Shown: positions 43,082 through 52,200 of the stretch, piece after piece
How the letters are laid out: the number at the start of each line of letters is the position of its first letter
How positions within the stretch are numbered: position 1 is the first letter of the stretch
Program-made: the position numbers and the translations under genes
Notes under the pieces: generated by a model
The model's input: the letters and a program-made list of their open reading frames with translations, nothing else
Database searches by the model: none
Told to the model about the DNA's origin: nothing
Assembly: GCF_018130615.1 (NCBI RefSeq)
Contig: NZ_JAFCKB010000010.1
Coordinates: forward strand, 62,001 to 126,000
From: Bradyrhizobium manausense
Lineage (GTDB): Bacteria; Pseudomonadota; Alphaproteobacteria; Rhizobiales; Xanthobacteraceae
DNA length: 64,000 nucleotides
Direction: 5' to 3'

Positions 43082-44242
43082 TCAGCTCCGTCCGAGCGCA
43101 GTGACGATATTGAGGCGCATCGCATTGAGCGCCGGTACCAGACCGGTGATGATACCGAACACGACCATCAGTCCCACCGCCGCCGCTGCGATATCCGGAT
43201 ATAGCGACAACGTGGGAACGAAGCTCATCAGGCTATCTCGCACCCTGGTGATCAGAAGCAGCGCGACGCAGAGGCCGGGCAGCCCGCCGAGCAACGCCAG
43301 CAGGATCGATTCGCCGAGCACCAGGCGCAGGATACGGCCACCGGGAAAGCCCAGCGTCTTCAGCACCCCGATCTCGCGTGTGCGCTCGCGCACCGTCATC
43401 ACCATGGTGTTGCCGACGATCATCAGGATCGTCACGAAGGCCGCCCCGACCACCAGCTCGACGATCAGCGCGACGTTCCCGAGCTGGGCGGCGAACGCCT
43501 TGTTGAAGGCCTTCTCGCTGTCGGTCGTCGTCTCATAGGGAGAATTGGCAAACATCCCGTCGATGGCGTCGGTCACGCGCTCGTTCGCGGCCACCGACGT
43601 GGTGCGCAGCGCCAGCCAGTTGATCAGGTCCTTGCCAAACGAGCGGGTCTCGTTGAAATAATCGTAGCCCATCAGCATGACGTTGGTGTCGGCCTGCGGA
43701 ATGCGGGCGGTGAAGCTGCCGACGATGATGAAGTCCCAGGCGTGCGAGCCGTTCTTTTGGGACCAGATGCTGCTCGAGATCGGAATGTGATCACCGATCT
43801 TCCAGCCCCATTTCTCCATCATACGCGCCCCGACCAGCACGCCGGTGCGCTCGCGGATGAAGGCCGCGCGGACCTCGGGTGGAAACACGAAGTCGCTGTC
43901 GCGAAGCTTCATCCAGTTCTCCGGATCGACAGCAAAGGCAGCGATGAAGTTCCTGGGCTCCTGATAATAGCCTCCGAACCAGCTGAAGTGGGTGATCTGG
44001 GCGACGCCATCGATAGCCGCGACGCGATTGTAGTAGGAGATCGGCAGGGGCTGGGTGAAGTTGATCTTGTTGAGGACCACCAGGCGGTCGGGCGTGGCGC
44101 GGTCCTGGCCGGCGTTGAAGGCGCGCTCGAAGCTCGCCAGCACGGCGAAGATCGCAAACGCGATCAGGATCGAGACCATCATCAGGACGGCTCGCAATTT
44201 CCGGCGGAACAGATTCTTGCGGATCAGGACCAAATCGTTCAC
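43082..44242 (-). CDS. ABC transporter permease, FtsX/MacB type (first subunit)
   Basis: 386 residues with the same FtsX topology. There is an N-terminal segment (RRKLRAVLMMVSILIAFAIF), an extracytoplasmic domain, TVRERTREIGVLKTLGFPGG before the C-terminal membrane part, and ITGLVPALNAMRLNIVTALG at the end. Two non-identical permeases suggest a heterodimer. The ATG overlaps the ATPase stop by 4 bases. Confidence 0.88.
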   Translation of the reverse strand: MNDLVLIRKNLFRRKLRAVLMMVSILIAFAIFAVLASFERAFNAGQDRATPDRLVVLNKINFTQPLPISYYNRVAAIDGVAQITHFSWFGGYYQEPRNFIAAFAVDPENWMKLRDSDFVFPPEVRAAFIRERTGVLVGARMMEKWGWKIGDHIPISSSIWSQKNGSHAWDFIIVGSFTARIPQADTNVMLMGYDYFNETRSFGKDLINWLALRTTSVAANERVTDAIDGMFANSPYETTTDSEKAFNKAFAAQLGNVALIVELVVGAAFVTILMIVGNTMVMTVRERTREIGVLKTLGFPGGRILRLVLGESILLALLGGLPGLCVALLLITRVRDSLMSFVPTLSLYPDIAAAAVGLMVVFGIITGLVPALNAMRLNIVTALGRS

Positions 44243-44940
44243 GCCGCGAGCTCCTTCTCGATGAAGTGGCCCTTGTCGAGATGCAGCGATCGCTTGGCGT
44301 ATTGCGCCGCCGCCGGGTCATGGGTCACCATCACGATGGTTTTGCCGAGATCGCGGTTGAGCACTTGCAGGATCGACAGGACCTCGTCGGCGGTTGTGCG
44401 GTCGAGATCTCCGGTCGGCTCGTCGCACAACAGCAGCGCCGGATCGGAGACGATGGCGCGCGCGATGGCGACGCGCTGCTGCTGCCCGCCCGACATCTCC
44501 TTGGGATAGTGCTTGACCCGATCGGCGAGCCCGACCACGCCGAGCGCCGTCTCGACCCGCTCGCGCCGCTCCTTGCGGCCGAGCCGGGTCAGCAGCAGCG
44601 GCAATTCGACATTCTGCGCCGCGGTCAGCATCGGCATCAGATTGTAGAACTGGAAGATGAAGCCGATATGGGACGCCCGCCAGCGCGAAAGCTCGCTCTC
44701 GGACAGGCGGTCAAGGCGCTCACCGGCGACCTCGATCCCGCCTGTGTCGGAGCGGTCGATGCCGCCAAGCAGGTTGAGCAGGGTGGTCTTGCCGGATCCC
44801 GACGGTCCCATCACGGCGACGAAATCGCCGCGTGGAATGGCAAGGTTGAGACCATCGAAGATGGTGATCGTCTCCTTCCCCTTGGTGAACCGCTTGCACA
44901 GATCGACGATATCGATCATCGGGTCGGTTGGCGATAACAT
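44239..44940 (-). CDS. ABC transporter ATP-binding protein, LolD/MacB type
   Basis: 233 residues. Walker A is GPSGSGKT (45-52), signature MSGGQQQR (149-156), Walker B LLLCDEPTGDLD (169-180). IFQFYNLMPMLTAAQNVELP is typical of the MacB/LolD subfamily. It drives the mechanotransmission-type exporter formed by the two FtsX-like permeases and the HlyD adaptor. A start at 44919 (MIDIVDLCKRF) is also possible. Confidence 0.92.
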   Translation of the reverse strand: MLSPTDPMIDIVDLCKRFTKGKETITIFDGLNLAIPRGDFVAVMGPSGSGKTTLLNLLGGIDRSDTGGIEVAGERLDRLSESELSRWRASHIGFIFQFYNLMPMLTAAQNVELPLLLTRLGRKERRERVETALGVVGLADRVKHYPKEMSGGQQQRVAIARAIVSDPALLLCDEPTGDLDRTTADEVLSILQVLNRDLGKTIVMVTHDPAAAQYAKRSLHLDKGHFIEKELAA

Positions 44941-44959
44941 GGGTCTTGCTCCCGCGTGC

Positions 44960-46027
44960 TTAGGGGGGATCGGACCGCGCCGCCGCGGGCGCGCCGTCTT
45001 CCTGGAATGTCACCTTGATCGCCATGTCCGGCAGAATGCGCGCATCTTTCACATCCATGCCGACGCGGACCTTGACGGTCGCCTTCTCGCGATTGGCGGT
45101 TGGCACGATTGCGATGACGGCGCCCGGGATGCGCCAGTCCGGATAAGCATCGAGCACGGCTTCGACGCGGGTGCCGGCATGCAGGCGGCCGATCGAGGCC
45201 TCGTTGACGTCAACCTCGATCTCGATCGAATCCATGTCGACAATGGTGCAGATGCCGGTGCGGGTGAAGCCGCCACCGGCCGACAGTGGCGAGATCATCT
45301 CGCCGGGTTGCGCGCTGCGGTCGACCACGACGCCGGCGAACGGTGCGCGGATCCGGTGCTTGCCGAGCACCTCGCCGGAGCGCTGGGCTTCGAGTCGCGC
45401 CGCCGCGAGTTGGGCCTCCGCCTGGTGGAGCTGGGCCCGCAGCACGCCGGCTCTCGCCTGCGACTTGGTCAGATCGGCTTCGGTGGCATAATTCTTCCCC
45501 GACAGCGTCTGGGTTCGATTGAGGATTCGCTCGGCATCGGCCAGGTCGGCGGCAATCGCGGCCATGGCCGCTTCGGAAGCCTCGGCGCGCGCCTGCGCCA
45601 GCGCGTAGTCCTTGTCGGCCAAGACATCGTCGAGCCTGGCGAGAACCTGGCCTGCCTGCACCACCATGCCCTCGTCGACCAGGAGATCGACCACCTTGCC
45701 GGTAACCTCGGCCGCGATGGTGGCCTTGCGGCGCGCGACGACATAGCCGGACGCGATCAGGCTGCTCGTGCTGCTCGGCGCAAGCGCCACGCTCTTCTGA
45801 AGCGCATTATCGGATCGCACGACCTGAGGAGACGGCCCCTCGACGGACGGTGTCTGCGCCGACTGGATCGGGCCGCCGAGCCAAAGCACCGCACCGCCTC
45901 CCAGGGCGACCAGGACGATCAGCCCGCCGATGGCCGGAAGCAGCCATCGTTGCGGCCGTGACGAAGGCCCGGTCGACGGGGACCGTTCGATCGTGAGCGA
46001 GCGTAGCGATCGCGTCCTGTCATCCAT
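44960..46027 (-). CDS. HlyD/MacA-type periplasmic adaptor
   Basis: 355 residues from the ATG at 46027 (MDDRTRSLRSLTIERSP). A short cytoplasmic N-terminus is followed by one membrane segment (LLPAIGGLIVLVALGGGAVL). The lipoyl half-motif GKVVDLLVDEGMVVQAGQVLA, a coiled-coil hairpin (ALAQARAEASEAAMAAIAAD to AQLAAARLEA), and RIRAPFAGVVVDRSAQPGEM follow. It links the inner-membrane ABC exporter to an outer-membrane channel not encoded here. It is first gene of the four-gene exporter operon. Confidence 0.9.
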   Translation of the reverse strand: MDDRTRSLRSLTIERSPSTGPSSRPQRWLLPAIGGLIVLVALGGGAVLWLGGPIQSAQTPSVEGPSPQVVRSDNALQKSVALAPSSTSSLIASGYVVARRKATIAAEVTGKVVDLLVDEGMVVQAGQVLARLDDVLADKDYALAQARAEASEAAMAAIAADLADAERILNRTQTLSGKNYATEADLTKSQARAGVLRAQLHQAEAQLAAARLEAQRSGEVLGKHRIRAPFAGVVVDRSAQPGEMISPLSAGGGFTRTGICTIVDMDSIEIEVDVNEASIGRLHAGTRVEAVLDAYPDWRIPGAVIAIVPTANREKATVKVRVGMDVKDARILPDMAIKVTFQEDGAPAAARSDPP

Positions 46028-46091
46028 CGTTAGAGCTTGCCCGGTCCGGCACGCTCTCTCTCGCCCGATACAGAATTCGGCTAGCCGATTT

Positions 46092-47228
46092 TCAACGGGA
46101 TTGGCCGATTCTGAAGTTTCCGTCGTTTTCCAATGCGATGGCTGCCGACCGGGCAAGTGCGTCGCGACGGAATTCGGTCGGTGTCAGGCCGCTTTCGGCC
46201 TTGAACGCACGATTGAACGGTCCGATCGACTGGAAACCGGCATCCATGGCGATCGTCAGCACGGCGACATCCCGTTGGCTCGGATCGGACAATGCCGCCT
46301 TGGCCTCATCGAGGCGATAACGATTGAGAAAGGCATTGAAGTTGCGATAGCCGAGGCCCTCGTTGATGGCCTGGCGGAGACGGTATTCCGGCAAGTCGAG
46401 CTTGGCCGCGAGCGCGCCGATGGTGAGGCCTTCCTGCCGATAGACCCGTTCGACCGTCATCAAATTGTCGAGCCGGCGCAACAGCAGCGACGCCGCGGCA
46501 TCCCGGCCGCCATCGGCCGTTTTGACCGGAGCCGCGCGATTTGCGTTTTCGGACGCGGTGGCCGCTGCCAGCGCGACCACGGCGGGAATAGCCGGCGGCG
46601 GATGGAACAGTCCCCATCCGGCCAGTGCCGCGATCGCCAGCAGGCCGGCGGCGGTGGCCAAGCTGCCGGACATGCCGAAGCTCTTGGCCGAGATCGACGT
46701 CAGCTCCGGGACCGAGAGCAAGACCACAATGAGAAGCGACAGAATCAGAACCGCGAGCCGCAGCCGGCGCCGGCCGGCGACAAGGTCGGTTTTCCACGTC
46801 CTCACCGTCTGCACGGCCGCGGAGAGTGCCAAAATAATCGCCAGGATCGACATCGATCGAACGCCTGCCTTGGCGAACATCGGCCATGTCGTCCATGTGT
46901 AGATCACCGAGAACCAGACGCCGACGACGGCCAGCCACAGGGCGCCATGCCAGCGCCGCACCACGAAATCGTCGTCGAAACTCGCACGCGCCCATAACCA
47001 GACAAGCACCGGATTGGCGCCGAGGACCGGCATGATCCACAAGACCGCCAGCTTCGGCACGAACGGTGCGGTCACGATTGCATAGAGCGCGCCCGAGGCG
47101 GCCATGGCCACACTGAGCCATTTGATCGTATCCAGCGGGCGAACACGCCCCAGGGTAACGACCACGATCATCAGGAAAAGGCCCGCAACTGCGCCGCGCA
47201 GGCCGAGGTCAAGTGCGGTGGCTTCCAT
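46092..47228 (-). CDS. Membrane-anchored AraC-family regulator
   Basis: 378 residues. The first 225 residues contain about six or seven membrane segments. The last 100 residues are an AraC helix-turn-helix domain (EGLTIGALAAKLDLPEYRLR, then IAMDAGFQSIGPFNRAFKAE). It probably senses a signal at the membrane and controls the exporter encoded 64 bases downstream on the same strand. That role is inferred from position. Confidence 0.85.
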   Translation of the reverse strand: MEATALDLGLRGAVAGLFLMIVVVTLGRVRPLDTIKWLSVAMAASGALYAIVTAPFVPKLAVLWIMPVLGANPVLVWLWARASFDDDFVVRRWHGALWLAVVGVWFSVIYTWTTWPMFAKAGVRSMSILAIILALSAAVQTVRTWKTDLVAGRRRLRLAVLILSLLIVVLLSVPELTSISAKSFGMSGSLATAAGLLAIAALAGWGLFHPPPAIPAVVALAAATASENANRAAPVKTADGGRDAAASLLLRRLDNLMTVERVYRQEGLTIGALAAKLDLPEYRLRQAINEGLGYRNFNAFLNRYRLDEAKAALSDPSQRDVAVLTIAMDAGFQSIGPFNRAFKAESGLTPTEFRRDALARSAAIALENDGNFRIGQSR

Positions 47229-47648
47229 CCTGTCCGCGATTCATGTGCTGGCGAACCATTGCCGTCGAAGAGCCGCTCGGCAACTCAAGTGCAGACGCTA
47301 CAACCTAAGGATAATCGGGTGAGTGTCAGGTGGCAAACCAGCGCTGCGGGAGGCGATCCAGGGCAGCCCGTCCCCGCCAAAGTGACTTCGCCGGGCAAGC
47401 TTCTCTGCTTCGCTATGAGGAGAACTTGCCTCACCAAGCGCAGCTGAGAGGGTCATGATCCCATTCAGCATAAGATTGCGGACCTGTATCTCATTGAAAT
47501 TACGATCGGAATCCACGCGCTGACACGCCAATGGAGAGCCGCCCCTGCAAATAGTTGCAATGCTACCGCAATTGCTACGAGCCGTATTTTCAGAATCGTA
47601 ATCCCCGCGGGGCATCCTCCCGGCGTAGGCTCGCAGGGAGTGTGACGC
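47229..47648. other. Intergenic region upstream of ubiquitin-like gene
   Basis: 420 bases with no gene seen, somewhat AT-richer than the surroundings. Direct repeats GCAATGCTAC (47557-47566) and GCAATTGCTAC (47568-47578) lie about 70 bases before the ATG at 47649 and could bind a regulator. This region must carry the promoter of the 47.6-52.7 kb gene set, but I see no clear sigma70 boxes. Confidence 0.45.
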
Positions 47649-48095
47649 ATGACTGCGGTGTTGGAAGTTTATGACGAGCGGCGGCCGGGCGCCGAGCCCG
47701 AGTTGCGCCACCGGCTTGAGTTGCCGACCGAACGGATGACCGCGCGCGAGCTGATCCGCTGCCGCATCGAGGCGGACGTGGCCTTGCACAATGCGGTCGA
47801 ACGCGCGCGCCTTGACGGGAAAATCGCCGAGCGTGATGCTCCCAACGGATGGCTGGTCACGCCGGGTCCGGTCGAGCGAGCCCTGAACGGGCCTCGCGAC
47901 GTCTATGGTCCGGGCACCCATCTCGACCTGATCGAGAGCGAGCCCTTGATCGCGGTCGCACTCGCGGCGTTTGCGCGCAATGGTTTCTTCATGATCCTCG
48001 ACGGCCACCAGATCGTCGACCTCGATGAAGTCTTGACGGTCGGGCACGATAGCACCGTGACTTTCCTCCGCCTCGTGCCGCTGGTCGGCGGCTGA
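47649..48095 (+). CDS. Ubiquitin-like (beta-grasp) protein ending in Gly-Gly
   Basis: 148 residues; GGGAG lies about 9 bases before the ATG. It opens with a likely beta hairpin (TAVLEVYDE...ELRHRLELP) and a helix (MTARELIRCRIEADVALHNA). It then has an inserted segment (residues about 52-108, VTPGPVERALNGPRDVYGPG) and ends with strands FFMILDGHQIVDLDEVL and STVTFLRLVPLVGG. The TFxRLxPLxGG tail and strand order resemble ubiquitin/ThiS/MoaD-like proteins that use a C-terminal diglycine. The fold call is mine from pattern. It is first of a set with an unknown Cys-rich protein (5-base gap) and DUF4132. There is no E1- or JAB-like gene in the window, so it may instead be a structural domain. Confidence 0.6.
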   Translation: MTAVLEVYDERRPGAEPELRHRLELPTERMTARELIRCRIEADVALHNAVERARLDGKIAERDAPNGWLVTPGPVERALNGPRDVYGPGTHLDLIESEPLIAVALAAFARNGFFMILDGHQIVDLDEVLTVGHDSTVTFLRLVPLVGG

Positions 48096-48100
48096 TACGG

Positions 48101-49192
48101 ATGTCGCAATATCCCTACGACCGCTTCGTCTATTTCGCGCCGGCGCGGGGGGTCGTTGCGCGCGTGCAAAGCGCATGGTTTTCGACGCAACATTCTGTTT
48201 CAAACAGGATTTCGCAGCTCAGAACGCGCCTGAGTGCGTGGTGGCATCGCGGAAAGCACCAACCCCTAGCAGCTTTCGATCCACGCACCGGACAGCCCGT
48301 TCTCGCTGGCATTCCCGACGGCACCAATTTTTGCCGGACACGACATGGCCGCGCGACGATCCTCTGGTCGACTTACGGGTCGGGCGGGACTTGCCATCTC
48401 TGCCTGGCCCAGAACGTTCTGACCGCCACGGGCAAGCGTATCGAGACTTCCCAGCCGAGACGCCCCCACGATTCCGGAGACGGCTGGATCTGGGGACGCT
48501 TCGAGATCAAGGCTGACGATGTCGCGCTCATCGACGATCCCCGGGCAAAACCGAAATACGATCCCGACGCGGACCCAGAAGCGACCCGGCAGGAGAAGCT
48601 CCTGGCGACGTCGCCGCGATTCCGTGCGGCGGTCGCAGACCCGGATTGCGCGCGCGTCGCATTCCTCCTGCTGAGCCAACTCGAATGGTTCAATGTCGGG
48701 GATCGCGACGAGCTCCCGGCGTTGAGCGGCAGCATCGCGGCGATGATCGCGGGCGTCCGCGATCGCGGTGAAATATATACGGATTACAAATTCGGCGCGA
48801 CCACGGTTGGCATTCCGGAGGCCGACATCCGCCGTCACACGCGCGAAATTCACGACATCATGGGCGAGTTGGGTTGGCGAACCCACACGGCGGAAGAGCT
48901 TCGATTGAAGGCACGAGCCGACTTCAATAGCCGGGTCGACGAGAGGATCGCGAATTGGAACAGCCTGGCTGAGCTCGAGGCACGCGCCGCCGACTCTTGC
49001 AAGCCGACCGGCGGCCGATATGCCGAAATCCCGATGCTGATCTACGAAGGTGAGGAGGCTTGGGCCGAGCAACTGCCAGAGGACACCAAGCTCATGATGT
49101 CCGAGGAATATGCCCGGCGCGTGCGCCATCTGATCGCGACCAACCGCATTTCAAACGACGAATATCGCATTCTGACGGGTTCGATTTGGTAG
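48101..49192 (+). CDS. Unknown protein with Cys cluster, next to ubiquitin-like gene
   Basis: 363 residues starting MSQYPYDRFVYFAPARGVVA, 5 bases after the diglycine gene, so probably coupled. Residues about 78-110 contain FCRTRHGRATILWSTYGSGG, followed by TCHLCLAQN, a C...CxxC arrangement that may bind metal or a redox partner. An acidic region (DPDADPEATRQEK) and an alpha-helical C-terminal half follow. No signal peptide or membrane segment is seen. I do not recognise the family. It could be an adaptor or enzyme working with the ubiquitin-like protein. Confidence 0.6.
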   Translation: MSQYPYDRFVYFAPARGVVARVQSAWFSTQHSVSNRISQLRTRLSAWWHRGKHQPLAAFDPRTGQPVLAGIPDGTNFCRTRHGRATILWSTYGSGGTCHLCLAQNVLTATGKRIETSQPRRPHDSGDGWIWGRFEIKADDVALIDDPRAKPKYDPDADPEATRQEKLLATSPRFRAAVADPDCARVAFLLLSQLEWFNVGDRDELPALSGSIAAMIAGVRDRGEIYTDYKFGATTVGIPEADIRRHTREIHDIMGELGWRTHTAEELRLKARADFNSRVDERIANWNSLAELEARAADSCKPTGGRYAEIPMLIYEGEEAWAEQLPEDTKLMMSEEYARRVRHLIATNRISNDEYRILTGSIW

Positions 49193-49266
49193 CCGCGACG
49201 ATGCGCACGCCTCAATCGTTCAAGGGCGTGACAGTCTCCCGACATGTATTTGAAGGATGATCATTC

Positions 49267-52200
49267 ATGGCCCTGCTGGATTTGCTGAAGCCGATCGTGC
49301 GGACGCTCGAGGATTGGTCTCCGGACACACCTCGCTCGCGCATCGACATGGACGCGCTCCTCGCAGATTTGCGCAAGTCGGGCGTGGCAGCGCTCGACAG
49401 CTTCCTGGACGAGTGCCTCGACGGGGAGCGACCGCCCTTTATGATCGACTTCCCCCGGGCGTCGCGGATCGCCCGCGAGCTCTCCGAGGCCGACAGGTTG
49501 CAGTTGCTCGGGCGTGCGGCGCAGATCTCGGCGACCGTCACCCATCTCGACCTGACATGGCCCGAAACGCTTCAAACGAACAAAGCCCAGTTGTGGGACA
49601 ATTTGCTTGGTTATGCCGTGGCTGCGATCGAGGACATGAAACCGCAACTCGACGATCGGACGGCCGCCGTTCTGGCGCGCGCCGCCCGCATCAGCGCGCC
49701 GGTGCCAGCGACCAGATCCGCCCGAATGGACCCCCTGTACGTTGCCAGGATGCTCGCCCGCTTGACGCCGGAGCCGATGAGCGAGGCCCAGCGACGGGCG
49801 CTCGCCGACGTCGCCGACTTGATCGATGGCTTTGCATGGGAGCCCCATCGCTATGCAAACGCGATCCGCGACCTTGAGCCCTTGTGTCTGCGGCTCGGTC
49901 GCACTTTCTCTGAGAGCGCTTTGGCGACGCGCCGGGAGCGGGCCAAAGATACTGCGCGTTTGGCCGTCGTCTATATTTGCGAGGGGACAAATCCACCGCT
50001 CAAGGCCCTGATCGAGGCGCTCTGTCAGAGGAGCCCCGAAGAGGTGCGGAATTCTCTCGTGGCGGAGATATCGGCTCTCTCCCCACTCGCAAAGGGAGAA
50101 GTCCTCGGCATGATGGCCGAGGCGCACCGCCGGAGGGTGATGCTGGAGGCAGGTCAAGTTGACCAATTCCCTGCTTATGGCGAGTATCAGGACTTCGCGA
50201 GCATTGGCTTCGTTAGCTGCGACGGTTTTGGTCCATTTTCCGACTTGGCGCGTCAGCTTCTGAAAACCAAGATCGCGGCGAGCGATGCGGCAGCGGCCAC
50301 ACTGCTCAAGGTCATGCCAAGTGCGAAGGTCCTGGCGGACCTGCGCGTCATCAACATTGCGATTGCGACGATGAATGCCGAAGCCTCGCCGCGAACCAGA
50401 GAGGCCGCCCGCGCATGTCTTGCCTGGGCCGCGACCGATTTCTGGGCTTTTGGCGGTAAGGCATCTATTTCCGCCCAGGCCGCACGCCGCCTCACGGCCG
50501 CACTGGACAACACTGACGCCGAACAGGCTGGGGAAGAACCGTCGCCTCCGCGCCCGACCTTCGCGCCCGACACGCGCAAGTCCGGCGTGTTGAGGGGCCT
50601 CTGGAGCCATTACGGCGATCTGTCCGACTTCCGAAAATTCTCGCTTGAAGACATCGCCTATGCGGAGCGTTGCCTTCAGGGACCGCAACCTCAGCCCGCG
50701 GCCGAAGGAAAATCATCGGCGGCTCAAGCCATGGCGGCCGTGATCAATGCTCTCAACCCGTTCGATGACCTCGCCCGGTGGTTTGTCGGCGACGCCGAGA
50801 TCGGAGCATTGCTCGAACGCATGCGCAGGATGATGGAAATTCCGCAGGAGCTGCGCGCGCCGTGGAAGGCGCTGCATGTCCGCGCATTCGAGCTGGAGGG
50901 AAAGAGCAGCCCGTCGGGCAAATGGCTGCAGACGGCTCACCCGACGCTTGCAGGCCTTTCGTCGCAACAGAAGCTCGATCTTCTCAACGCGGTGCTGGAG
51001 ATGCCGGGGTCGTCGAGCGTGCTGGCGCGCGCCGCGGTCTACCTGTCGGCCAGCTGGCCGGCCGAGGCCGTCGGACCGATCCTGACGCGGCACGCCCAAA
51101 ATGTGTGCTTCCAAAGCAATCCCGGTGTCGGCATGCGCGATGAGCGCCTCGGCAACGCCTGCCTGTGGGCTCTGATCCATCTGCCGGAGGGCGGCGGCGT
51201 GCGCTATCTCGCCCGCCTGCTCTCACGCGTAAAATATCCCAAGGTGAAGAAGCGCATCGAGGCCGCGCTGAACGAGGCGGCGGCCAAGGCGGGCATCACC
51301 CGCGGCGAGCTCGACGAGCTGTCGATTCCGACGCATGACCTTGATGCGCACGGCACCACGGAGATCGCCGTCGGCGACGGCGCCGCGCTTGTGTCAATCA
51401 CTGGGACGGCCTCCGTCGACGTGACGTGGCGCGCGGCCAACGGGAAGATATCCAAATCGGTTCCGGCCGCACTCAAGACGCACAAGGACGCTATCAAGTC
51501 GGTCAAGGCGCTGGTCAAGGAGATCGAGGCCGATCTATCGGTGCAGCCGCAACGCCTGCAACGCCTCTGGCTCGATGACCGCCGCTGGCCCGCCGAGATC
51601 TGGCGACAACGCTACGCGCAGCATCCGCTGGTCGGCGCGCTGAGCCGCCGGCTGATCTGGAACGTGCATCATGGCGCGGAGCGCGTCGCCGCCCTTTGGT
51701 CGGACGGCGGCATGAGCGACCTCGGCAACAACCCGGTTTCGCTCGACGGCGCCGAGATCACGCTCTGGCATCCGATCGATTGCACGGTCGACGAGGTGAT
51801 GTCCTGGCGGGCAAAGCTCAGCGCGCTCGACATCGTGCAGCCGTTCAAGCAGGCGCACCGGGAAGTCTATCTCGTCACCGACGCCGAACGGCGCACCGGC
51901 GCCTATTCGAACCGTTTTGCCGGGCACATCGTCAAGCAGCACCAGCTGATGGCGCTGGCGCGCCTCAACGGCTGGATGGTGACGCACCGGATCTGGGCCG
52001 ACACGCCCAATGACCAGCCAACCCATATCGTGCTGCCGCGGCAGGGCCTTGTCGCCGAATTCTGGACCGAGGGTGCCGGCGGCGATGATCCCGAGGTCAC
52101 GGATTCGCAGGCCTATCTCTATCTGACGACCGATCAGCTTCGCATCTATCGGATCGCCAACCCCGCCGAAGCCGCGGTCGCCTCCGCTCGCGGACCGCAG

